NCBI GenBank assembly: GCA_001606155.1
Contig: LODT01000016.1
Span: forward strand, 1 to 64,000
Length of the DNA: 64,000 bases
Direction of reading: 5' to 3'
Origin: Tieghemostelium lacteum
Lineage: Eukaryota > Evosea > Eumycetozoa > Dictyosteliales > Raperosteliaceae
Shown here: positions 22,158-33,500 of the stretch, one piece after another
How the letters are laid out: every line of letters starts with the position of its first letter
Position numbering within the stretch: the first letter of the stretch is position 1
Translations under genes and position numbers: made by a program
Notes under the pieces: generated by a model
Database searches by the model: none
Told to the model about the DNA's origin: nothing
The model's input: only the letters and a program-made list of their open reading frames with translations

Positions 22158-25048
22158 TTATAACCATTCGCCGAATACTTTAATGTAAATCTTTTTAACC
22201 AATTGAGTTAGGAAGAAGTAACCAAAGAAAGTGATTGCTAAACCTGGGTAATACATTAAAGGTAATCCAGTCATCTTGAGGAGTGGTCCTAATGGTGAGT
22301 ATGGAATAGCAACACAAAGAGCAGCAACCCAAAGAGTATTTACAACCAATTGCCATGAGCCCCAACGTTGAATGAAAGGAACTTTAATAGTACGAATCAT
22401 ATGGACAATGAATACCTGAGTGATTAGACCTTCAACATACCAACCAGTTTGGAAAATACTGGCAATTGATGGATCGTGTCTATAATGTTCAGCATCCCAA
22501 CCCAAGTACCACCACATATATGAGAAAATGGTTACATCGAAAATGGATGAGATAGGACCTAGGAAAACCATGAATTTAAACAAACTCTTAATGGACCATG
22601 GATGTGGAATCTTGAGGAATTCCTCATCGACGTTATCCCATGGAATGGCAACTTGAGAGAAATCATAAAGCAAGTTTTGAGTGAGCATTTGTAGTGGTTC
22701 CAATGGAATAAATGGTAACCAAGCTGAGGCAATCAACATGGAGAATACGTTACCAAAGTTAGAAGAGGCAGCCATCTTAATATACTTGATGGTATTGGCA
22801 TGAGTTGTACGACCTGTGAGAACTGCTGTGTTGATGACACCAAGTGATTTCTCCAATAAAATGATATCAGAGGCATCTTTGGCAATATTAGTTGCAGTAT
22901 CTACAGAGATACCAATATCGGCTTCTCTGAGTGCCAAAGCATCATTAACACCATCACCAAGGAATCCTACTGTGTGACCGTGTCTCTTGAGTGCTTTTAC
23001 AACATTATATTTCTGAATTGGAGTAAGTTTAGCAAATAGAGTACATTCTTCAACAATTTGGTCAAAGTCTTCATCATCAACTTCTTCGAGTTCTGGACCT
23101 GAGATAACACGGCTGACATCAATACCTACATCTTTACAGATCTTTTTGGCAACAGCAAGATTATCACCAGTCAATACTTTAACTTGAATAGAGTTTTCAC
23201 GTAATTCGTGAATGGCAGCAGCACAATCGCCTTTTGGTGGATCAATAAATGCCAAGAAACCGTGGAATGTTAAACCTTGTTCATCATTCTTGACATCCCA
23301 TTCATAGCCGTCGACTTTAGTGATAGTTTTGGTGGCCACTGAAAGTACACGAAGACCATCAGAATTGAGTTCATTGGTAATGTGAATCATTTGGTGTTTG
23401 AGATCATTTGATAACTCAACAACTTGTCCGTTTTGACCCAGAGATAGATGACTACAACAGGAGAGAACTTCTTCAACAGCACCTTTACAAGTGAGTAAAA
23501 GTTGATTGTTACCTGGTTGTTCTAAAATAACTGATACACGACGTCTGGTGAAATCAAATGGGAATTCCTCTACTAGAGAGTAAGTCATGGCATTTTCACC
23601 TGATGGTGAATGTTCGAATTTCTCTTTGTAAGTTTCAATAATTGAAATATCCAATACATTCTTTAGACCTTTTTGGTTTTTACTGTTTAAGAATGAGTAA
23701 GTGATAACATCTTCAGATGATTCTTTATCAGCACCAGTATGTGAGTGTAATTGTACCTCATCTTCTGTCAAAGTACCTGTTTTATCTGAACATAAAATAT
23801 CCCTAAATTATTTATAAAAAGTTAAAATTTCAAAATCTAAAGATATGGAGAAAGAAGAGTATATACTTACATAGCACCCATATTTTGAATGGAATGTAAT
23901 TGTTTGACAATGGTTTTTTTCTTGGACATATCAGAAGCACCTTTAGCAAGATTTGCATTGAGAATCATAGGAAGCATTTCTGGTGTTAAACCTACAGCTA
24001 CAGAAAGACCAAACATTGCAGAGTTAATCCATTGACCAGTGGTAAGACCATTAATGACAATGACAATTGGTACCAAAACAACACCAAAACCCATAAGCAA
24101 ATAAGCAACCTTTTTGACACCAACATCAAAAGCATTGGTAGTTTGAGTACTAGTTAAAATCTCAGAAATGGAAGAGATATAGGTACGAGAACCAGTATCA
24201 AAAACTACACCAATACCACTACCAGAGACGATATTAGTTGACATTAAACAGATGTTTGGAGTATCAAAAATGGAGGTGTGTTCATCAGTTGGATCTGCTT
24301 GTTTTTCAACTGGTAAAAACTCACCAGTCAATGAAGATTGACTGACAAAAAGACTGTTGGATTCTAAAATTCTGACATCACCTGGAAATACATCACCAGC
24401 TTTCAATGGAATGATATCACCTGGTACTATTTCCTCCATATCAATTTTGAGCTCTTCGGCAACTGAGCTACCTTCTTTGATACGCAATACAGTTACAGTA
24501 GTCTTAATGAGTGATTTCAAATGAGTAAAGGCTTTACTGGACTTGTGTTCTTCGTAGAAACGCAAAATGGCAGACATGAAAACCATGAACATTACAACTG
24601 CAAAAGTAGCATAATCACCAGTGGCAATTGAAACAGCGGCAATAATGGTCAATACAATGTTGAATGGATGTGTAAATGCTGTAAAGAGCAGTTTGTACCA
24701 ACTGACTGGCTTGACTTCACTGATTACATTACGTCCGTATTTGAGTAATCTATTTTTGGCTTCTTGTTCAGAGAGACCGCTTGCTGGTGCGTTGATTCTA
24801 CCCAACATTGTGTCTTTGTCTAATGATGAGAGTTCTCTGAATCTCTCAGCAAATATTTTTTCCTTGTTTGGGTCCTTTTCAGCCTTCTTTTTGGCTTTAA
24901 GCCCCAAAAATCTAAGAACTCCAGCAACACATCCGTCGTCTTTATCTGGATGTTCTAATATTGTTGGAGTCTTGGTTGCACCATCATCATCATTAATTGA
25001 TATGGTGGACTCTAAGAGTCTCTTTTTATCATCATCTTTGTTTACCAT
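22158..25048 (-). CDS. Mg2+-transporting P-type ATPase (P3B, MgtA/MgtB type)
   Basis: An ATP-driven Mg2+ importer by family. The model is complement(join(22158..23802,23871..25048)), with a 68-base intron and 940 residues. The splice rebuilds QNMGAMDILCSDKTGTLTED with the phosphorylated Asp at about 399. The actuator loop SSLTGEFLPVEK, the membrane motif VGLTPEMLPMILN, the hinge GFLGDGVNDALALREADIG and the C-terminal six-segment region (TQNLLYDFSQVAIPWDNVDEE) all match bacterial MgtA/MgtB, rather than the eukaryotic Ca2+ or Na+/K+ pumps. Length is close to the bacterial enzymes, which have about 900 residues, with about 50 extra hydrophilic N-terminal residues. All catalytic motifs are intact. 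P3B pumps are mostly bacterial and known from few eukaryotes, so transfer is plausible. A G/T-rich box sits 132 bases upstream of the ATG. Confidence 0.93.
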
Positions 25049-25179
25049 TTTTCCTTTAAATTTTTTTGTACAAATATTTTACTATTACTATTTTTGTGTG
25101 TGTGTGTATGTGTTAAATAGTTATGTAATTGTACAATGGTATATAGATATAAAAGATAAAAAATTTGATGTTGTTCTCC

Positions 25180-25193
25180 GTGGGTGGGTGTTT
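25180..25193 (+). promoter_or_regulatory. G-box-like element (GTGGGTGGGTGTTT)
   Basis: A G/T-rich stretch in otherwise AT-rich DNA, 132 bases upstream of the Mg2+ ATPase start. Dictyostelium G-boxes bound by the zinc-finger factor GBF are G/T-rich in this manner. The assignment rests on base composition only. Confidence 0.3.
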
Positions 25194-25468
25194 ACAACAA
25201 TAATAAAGGAAGCAATCTTTCGAAAAATCAAAAGAGATTTTTATTTTTTATTTATTTTTTATTTTTTGATTATTTTTTTTTTACGAGTCAGAAAAACGAA
25301 TTAAACATTGTTTCAACTGAACCAGGTTTTGATAGTTTTTGTTAAAATACCGTCGTCCCAAATATCTGATGACATGGGTCCCAAAATTACCATTTGATTT
25401 AATTCTAATCAAACTTATAAAATTTTAAATTATATAATATGTTAATTCTATAATTTATCATTTTTTTG

Positions 25469-25523
25469 TTGAGTTAACTCAAACATTCTACGTTCTCCAA
25501 GAAATGTACATTCCATTTCTTGG
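25469..25523. other. Two adjacent palindromes
   Basis: TTGAGTTAACTCAA (25469-25482) is a perfect 14-base palindrome. Fifteen bases on, CCAAGAAATG and CATTTCTTGG (25497-25523) form a perfect 10-base-pair stem with a 7-base loop. They could be protein-binding dyads or an RNA hairpin; no gene is seen here. Confidence 0.5.
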
Positions 25524-25797
25524 ATATTTAAAAATAGATATTTTTTTTAGGATGAGGTGGAAAAATTCATCTACAATAAAGATATTTTTACAATTAAAAT
25601 AAAAAAAGTATTTTATAAAATGATCCAATAACTCTACTTAATTGATATAAAATAAATAAAATGAAAGTAAATTAATTTAGAATAAATAAATAGTGGATTT
25701 ATTGATATATTATAGATACCTGTAAAAAAAATAAGAATATGAGAAGGTTAATATCAAATATAAATTTATAATTATATAAGTAATGTTATTGCTTGAT

Positions 25798-25823
25798 CAG
25801 AAATTTCGATCGATCTATTTCTG
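25798..25823. other. Inverted repeat enclosing TCGATCGA
   Basis: CAGAAAT and ATTTCTG form a 7-base-pair stem around a 12-base loop that itself contains the palindrome TCGATCGA (25806-25813). Lies 285 bases upstream of the WDR13-like start. Confidence 0.35.
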
Positions 25824-26107
25824 TCCTCAATTGGATCCAGACGGGGAAAGATAATCATCATTAAAGTCAATAAATTACTTTGGTTTAAGTTGGTACCTAC
25901 ATTTTTACAGATATGAAAATAAAAAAAAAATATTTTCATTTTTCATGTGATAAAAAATTAAAAAAAAGTAAATAATGGTAACGTTTTAGTGTCTCGGTGG
26001 TAAATAACTTGAATTGAGCATGTTTGCTTTTTAATTTAAAGATTGATTATGTAACTTTTGATTTTTCTATTTTTTTTTTATTAATTTTGAATCAAAAAAA
26101 TAATTAA

Positions 26108-27499
26108 ATGGAACAAATGAAATTGGATATTAAAGATCTATGTTTATTAGACCAACCTTACATTGAGAAGAGAATATCATGTATTGAGATTACAACTGAT
26201 TGGACATCTGATCAATACCTATCACATAGACAGAAATTTCTAGATCAGAAATCAACCAAATTACAATCCAAAGGAATCAAATGTGAAAGAGGTGATTTTT
26301 ATTTACAACGTAGATATAATTTATTAAATTCAAAATATAACAGCCAAAATAGACATCTACCAACCACTACAACTACTACTACTACAACTACTACTACTAC
26401 TACTACAACTAATAATACACCTCAAACACCAAATAATAACAAACAAGAAGATAATAGTAACAATAAGAAACAAGCTGTAGTAGCACCTGTAGTAAATCTT
26501 TCAGACTTTTCATTTTCTGGTATGCAACATATATTTGTACAACATAAAAGAGGAATCAGTAGAATTAGATTTGCAAATGGTAGTAGAGATCTATTGGCAT
26601 TTTCATCAGAAGATGGTAATATAAGTTTAACTAGTGCACTTAGAGCAACAGTTTTAGGTACACTAAAAGGACATACCAATATGATTTTAGATTTTGTATG
26701 GTCACTTAATAATGAAAATCTAATTTCTATATCATTGGATGCTACTTTACGAGTATGGAATACCAAACAGGAACCATATCAAACTGTAAAATTAATTAAA
26801 GATGCAGGAATATGTCAATGTATTTGCAGTCACCCTACAAAAGCAAATTTAGTATTTGTCTCTGAGAATAAGTCTTTGGTAAAGATATTGGATATCACTA
26901 ATGGCAAATGGGTAGGAAAACCAATTAAAACACCATCTCCAGTGACTTGCATGGAATTTGAGAGTAAAGGTAGTTATTTATTCATGGGTGATGATAGAGG
27001 TTTCCTATTTACATTAAAATTTGAAAATGATCAATTACAAATGGTCAGTAAATTACAAGTCTCTACCAAAACCATTACATCAGTTCAACCACATTACTGG
27101 AACCTCAATCAAAAGGTAATGTTATCTTTATTGGTAAATTCAAAAGATTCAACCATGAGATTTTATATGGTGAAATCAATGTCGACAGGGACTTATACTC
27201 TCACTAGAGAGTATAATGTTGCCATTAAAACAGTTATTCCAAATATTAGATCGGTATTTGCACCTGTAAATAGTAAAGAGAGAGAAGGTTGTTTTCTAGC
27301 TAGTGGCAGTGAGGATTCTTCCATTTATATTTACGATGTACAGAAACCAAAGGACAAGAATTCACTAATCAATCAACTCATGGGTCACTCATCACCTGTT
27401 GTTGATGTTGCATGGAATTCAAATGAATCTCTATTGGCAAGTGCTGATACCTCTGGTACTGTTATTCTTTGGAAACGATTACATTTTAATAAACTTTAA
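26108..27499 (+). CDS. WD40 protein, WDR13-like
   Basis: An intronless gene of 463 residues. The match to metazoan WDR13 runs through the whole protein and not only the WD motifs. Examples are FSGMQHIFVQHK (human LSGMEHIFDQHV, from memory), then LAFSSEDGNISL, TLKGHTNMILDFVWSLNNEN, ISLDATLRVW, GDDRGFLFTLKF, LASGSEDSSIYIYDV and LMGHSSPVVDVAWNSNESLLASADTSGTVILWKR. Six or seven blades can be traced from about residue 140. Residues 1-80 are charged, and a run of about 16 Thr (26362-26410) precedes the propeller. WDR13 is a nuclear protein of poorly defined function in animals. No catalytic role is implied. Confidence 0.85.
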   Translation: MEQMKLDIKDLCLLDQPYIEKRISCIEITTDWTSDQYLSHRQKFLDQKSTKLQSKGIKCERGDFYLQRRYNLLNSKYNSQNRHLPTTTTTTTTTTTTTTTTNNTPQTPNNNKQEDNSNNKKQAVVAPVVNLSDFSFSGMQHIFVQHKRGISRIRFANGSRDLLAFSSEDGNISLTSALRATVLGTLKGHTNMILDFVWSLNNENLISISLDATLRVWNTKQEPYQTVKLIKDAGICQCICSHPTKANLVFVSENKSLVKILDITNGKWVGKPIKTPSPVTCMEFESKGSYLFMGDDRGFLFTLKFENDQLQMVSKLQVSTKTITSVQPHYWNLNQKVMLSLLVNSKDSTMRFYMVKSMSTGTYTLTREYNVAIKTVIPNIRSVFAPVNSKEREGCFLASGSEDSSIYIYDVQKPKDKNSLINQLMGHSSPVVDVAWNSNESLLASADTSGTVILWKRLHFNKL

Positions 27500-27595
27500 C
27501 ATTATGGTTTGTATTTATTCTATTCCTTCTGTTTGTGCAACTATTGTGTTTTAAAGAAAAATAATTTATTTTGTTATGTTGAGTGACATTAAGAC

Positions 27596-30500
27596 TTATT
27601 CATATTTAACAACAAACCAAACAAAAGAGTCTAGAGATAAACGGAATATTTGTTGTTTTGGAGAATCAGCTCTTTCATAGTAAATCAGTAGATAGTCACC
27701 ATAGAGAATGCTGTTAATGGCACCAGTTGATGACGGTGGTATATCACCAGTACACTGATGAGTTTGCCATTCATAAGTCTCAAGGTTTAAAAGATAGACT
27801 TGATTCATTTGTCTGGAACCATTAAACCAACCACCGACTACAACCAATTGGTTACTCCAAAGAACACTGGAATGACCTACCATTGGAGGTGGTGAAGTGC
27901 CTGTAACTTCAATCTTAACCCATCCATTTCTAGCATGGTTGGGTGCAGAGAATTTAAATCGATGGAAGCTATCATCAATGGACGAAATGACAAACGCCAA
28001 GGTGTCATTGAAAACAGTTACAGAAGGTCCATCAGCTGATTCAATTTTCTTTTTTAATTCCATCTTTAGATTGAAGGGTAAATTGATTTCTCTAGGTGAA
28101 TTACTGCCAATAAAAGCTTCGTAGATTTTTTTGGCTTGAGATTTTATAGTTTCACGATCTTGTGGTGTCTGGTTAGGTAGAGATTTAAATGTCTTGATTG
28201 CCTCAAAGAATATGAGATTTTCTTCATTGTACTCTGTTTGCATATGTTGGTAGAATGCTCTGTAGGTAGTTGATTGTTTGTTTGACAGTACAACAGAGAG
28301 TTTATCTTCAAATACCAATGAAGATAGATTCAGTGCGTAGACATTAGAGTGAGGTTTAGATGTATTCCAACCACCAAAATGAATAATCTTATCTTGGAAC
28401 ATTACAGAACCACCACTTGGTAATGGTAGATTGTTGGAATATATATTGGTATCTGATGATAAACTATTGTGATTGTTCTCTTTGGATTCAAGTTCTTTTC
28501 TAATTTGTACCAATTGACTAATGATATTACTAAATGTTGGTCTATTTAATGGTTCAGCAGACCAGCAATCTTTAATCAAATCGGCAAAAGATTGTAAACA
28601 GTCAGGTGGGATAGGAGGTCTTTGACCTGATATAATCATTGAACCAAATCTCTCATGGTCTTGGAAAACAATAGAACGAGTCAATAACTCATAGAGAATG
28701 ATACCAAAACTATAGGAATCTGTAAGCTCATGGTAATTGAGTTTTTGTAGAACCTCTGGAGCTTGCCATGGTTTTGGTGATTGATCTGTTGGAAACAGTG
28801 ATGGTAAGAGAGATGATGACGAAAAGTCTGAAATCTTTGCAACTATTCCAGTGGAATCATGATGATCATTATGAGCGTTTTGTTGGTGTTTAGTCAACTT
28901 CTCTAAGATTACAGTTTGACTAGAGAGATTAGTCATAAGGAATGGAGGTGAGTGAGATTGTAGACGTTCCATTGCTTTGGCAATATCCAATGCAATCTTT
29001 AGCTTTATATTCCAAGGAATTTCAGGATGTTTCTGACGATCTTGAATGTACTCAGATAACATTGTGCTACCCTTGTTACCAAATGTTGGATTCTCAGTGA
29101 TGATTGCAACAGGTTGCCAAGTAACACCAATGATTGATAGAACATTTGGATGTCTAAATGTGTACAGTGACAAGACCTCGTGTCTGAAAAGTGACATAAT
29201 CTTAGAGTAACCAGAATGTTCAGAAGTTGGTGAATTGAATATTTTAATATTTACAAATTGGTTGCCACGCATGCCCATGGATTGTGTAGTAGGTCCGTTA
29301 TTATCACTCACCAATGATTCACTATTGAGTGAATGCACAACTTCAATCTCTTTGAAATCAATTTCCTTAATAAATTCACATAGTACATAGTGATCTAGTA
29401 ATAGTGATTTGATAGCAACAGGTTGCGAGAGATCAGTGATTGTTAATTGATTATTACTGTTACTCAATGACATGGATCCTATTGAGGATGAAGAATCCTT
29501 TCGGTCTAGTGGTAAAGGACCTTTGGAATCACGTCTATTAGATTTCTCACCACTTCCACTTAAGCTACCTGACGATCCCATTGCACTGGACGAAGACATT
29601 TCCTTAATGGACTCCTTTCTAGAGAGTTTAGGTGTACTAGTTGAACTGCTATTTGAGCCATTACTTATAACATCAGCCTGTTGATGAGCTTTGGTATGCC
29701 ATTGGCAGTAGACATTCTTTTCACCTCTAAAGATATTTGATTCACAATCTTCCAATTTGAAATAATATGGATTTGAATGTTTGCAATTCAAACAATGACT
29801 GCACAAAACCATAGTCTTAAAAGTCAGTTTATACCATTTACTAATTAGTGAATCAAAGATATTGTAAATCTGACAAGAGAGATTAGAAGGCTTAATCAAA
29901 CGTGTTGAAACCTCGATTGTGTTACTATCATGGTCAACCAACACCAGTATTCTCTCGCTGTGATATGGATTTGACTGTTGATCAGGTACCAACAATGCAA
30001 TGTTATTCCAACATTTGAGTAGATTGGTTACTTGCATCAAACGACTAAGTAATCTTCCGAATAAACCGTTAGGAATGAAATCCATTTTGAAACGTCTTGT
30101 GAATTGAATGATATCAGATCTCTCTGGGAACTGATCCCAAACACCAGCCAACTCAAATTGGCCGGGTATCAATGGTTTACCATATGCAGGCAACAAAGAT
30201 GATACCAAAGCCCACCCAAATCTAGCATTAAATGAGCTGGATCTTCCATTTCTAACTTTTTGATTGGCATTGAAATTTGTCATTCCACCAACAGATGATA
30301 TTCTTCTACGTTGATTGATAATCGAAAGCATATTGTCATTTGAAGTGCTACTGGAGATACTAGAACCAGTACTACTGATAGAATGAGAATGGTGATGTTG
30401 TTCAGCAAGTGAATAGATATTAATTGCTAAATCATTGCTCTCAAGAAGTGACAAGAACAGTGAAAAGAAACCCTCGGGAACATAGTACTGAGAATTAGTG

Positions 30501-33500
30501 CCCCAGACATATCTCAATACTCTGTGAGGTAGAATACCTTGAATGGTTGAACTTAGTTCTTGATCACTCTCAGATTTTCCATGGGCACTTAGATAGGGAA
30601 GATCTCTGTAAGGATCAAAGCAAACCAAAGCAGCAATAGCACGTGCAATCCAAATAGGATTCAAAGATATCATTTCCGTCTTCATAGGTGGTGAGCAAGG
30701 TTCCATACGAATAAACTGTTCAAAACACTGAATAGAACCCAGACTGTTAAACAACGATTTCAATTGACTAAAATGTGGTTCATTGTGCAATTCCATAGTT
30801 CTAGCCATCTGTTGTAAAGTCTTTTTATTCACCAACGGTGGTGACATTAGATTAGACTCCTCCTTGAGATAATCTTCCAAAAACATAAAACTAGCAGGAT
30901 AGGTCTGACGAAGTATTGGCATCTTTGAAATTATAGATTTCAACTCATGTCGAAGTTTTCTGATACCATCACCATCCGATTTAGTTGAACTGACCAAAAA
31001 CAGTGATAATTGGAAATTAGGAAACACTGATCTCAATCTATTAACAAGATTATCAATCATACGATCTGCGTATTTTCTAGAGGTAGTAATCTCATCCAAA
31101 TGAGTACCAACAAGAATTATAGTTGCCTTTCTATCTTTTTGTGAAATTCTGTAGAGATAGGATATCAATTTCTGATCAGAGCTCTCTGAACCACTGTACT
31201 GTGCAACATTAAAACACACAGTATAAATAATATTTCCAACAAAAAAGACATGAGAAATCTCGTTGGTCATACCTTCAAATTCCCAAAGATGTACAGTGAT
31301 AACTGACTTCTTTTTCTTACCTTCCAACCCATCAATAATGAGTGAACATTGCCAATCTTGAATATCCAAAACATTAGTTGGAGAAGTATTCTGAGGTGTA
31401 AAACTACTCTTTGGCATTTTCTTTAGACATTTGATGAGATTTGATTTACCAGAAGCCTTCTCACCAAGTACTATAATTCTAGTTCTGTAACATGGCACAT
31501 TGGTTCTCATAGCCTCTGAAAAATAAGCAAAGATTCCTTCTTTGCCCTTGGCTATGTATTTTTCGGGAATATTGTCACGCAATGGTTTGTTTCCAGTGAG
31601 TTCCAAGCTATTCAGTTTCTTTAGAGCCACAATACCAGGTGGCAGTCTTGATATATTATTATTGGTGAATCTCAACTCTATCAGAGATTGCATACGATGA
31701 ATTGCCGATGATATAGTCTGAATTTGGTTATTATCCAAATAGAGTTTCTTTAGATTAGTCAACAACAATAGTTGAGATGGTAACAGTGAGATTTGGTTAC
31801 TGTTGAGATTGAGTTCTGTCAACGCAGTCAGTTTCTGAATATCCGGTGTCAGCTCTTGAATTTGATTCTCTTGAAGTGTTAAAACCTGTAATTCAACTAG
31901 ATTGATTATACCTTCTGGTATAGTCTGTAACAGATTCTTTCTGAGATCTAGTGAACGTAACTTTGTGCTTGTTATAACCTTTGGTATACCATTGTCATCA
32001 ATCTGATTGTTACTGGCTCTCAATACCTCCAATGTAGGAATTTGAAAAATATCAATTGGCAATTTAGTTAAATAGTTATTAGATATATTCAATGTCTTTA
32101 GTTTCATCCAAGTATACAAAGGTGGTATAACAACCAATCTATTATTACTCAAACTGACATTCTCCAAATGTGGTAACCTACTACCAATAAAATCAGCCAT
32201 CTCTGTTGAAATCTCAGACAAATTATTCTCTTCAATCGATATAGTTCTCAATGAAACCAGTCTTGCTAAATCACCTGGAATCAATTTAAACTTATTCTTT
32301 CCTAAATTTAAATCCTAATAATATATATATATCAAAGTAAGTAAATGTACTTTAAATATGATTTCAAGTCTGAAATCTACGTACCTGTAAATGTTTTAAC
32401 TGTTTGATTTCAGTTGGTAGATTTTCTAATTCTAGATTATAAAGGTCAAGTTTCTGAGACTGAATACGATTGGAATTGGAGATGGATTTGGTAACACTGT
32501 TAGTATAGGCATAGGTGAGTTTACAAGTTGATGCAGATTGGAAAGTAAATGTAATAACAGTCTTGGTTTCACTGGAACAGTATATGGTAAAGTTGGGTAG
32601 AGATTTAAGAGATTCCTTTCGATTATGGGTTGTGAGGACCACTTTGAGAATGGAGTTAAATGGTATGACAAGATCAGGTTCTCCAGTGCTATTGACTTTA
32701 GGTCTCCACACAATCTGTTTATGAAATAGCCAAAGATTACCAAGAGATGCAACAAGTTTCTGAGATGTTGTAGCTTGTACCTCTTCAATATACAGTATAA
32801 GTGAATCATCAGGATTCGTACGTTCTTCACTGGACTGGAAAAGTGTGTCAACTTGTTGAATAAACATGGAAACTATATCCTTGATAGCCTGTTGATGTTG
32901 ATCTGACAATTGCATAGTAGATACAGTTCCAATAGTAGGACGCAGTATAAATCTATGGAATCTTTCAACCAAAAGATCCAGAGTGACTTCATTAAAATTT
33001 GCATAAACTAGTACATCCTTTAGATATCTAATCAAACGAAACAGTATTGCTCTATTTGGATTCTGCATACGTCTAATCATCAGATGCAAAAGTGTCTCTG
33101 TTTGATAGTAATTCAAAACCGTTTCGTAAAACTCTACTGGAATGATAGGTTCAGGCAATAGAGTAAAGAACTCTATAAGCAACTCTGCAATCAAATGTGG
33201 TGAATAGAAACCAGTCTTCAAATTCACATCAGCACCATTATCATAGAGTTGTCTTAAATGGTCCAATTCAGATTTCTGTGGAGGTAACATGAAAATCTGT
33301 GATGTTGACAATGATGTACTTGACTCCAACTGACTGAACAAGTTATTCAAAATCGATGGTATCTGGTTACCTGACTCCGATTGATATCTTAGTATTACTC
33401 TAAGAGGTATACCAAATATTCCTTCAAATGGTGCGCCACCATTTAAACCATTTACATTATTACCATTAGTTTGAATGTTATTATTCAATGGTGATCCAGG

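Larger units (their letters stand above)
25049..26107. promoter_or_regulatory. Divergent spacer with palindromes and a G-box-like element
   Basis: About 1.06 kb between the Mg2+ ATPase (minus) and the WDR13-like gene (plus). No ORF is supported. It holds three dyad-symmetric elements (25469-25482, 25497-25523, 25798-25823) and a G/T-rich box at 25180-25193. Confidence 0.45.

Noticed and set aside
24621-25304. 227-codon plus-strand ORF over the Mg2+ ATPase start
   Set aside because: Most of it is antisense to the ATPase N-terminus, and the remainder is low-complexity Phe/Ile from T-rich spacer.
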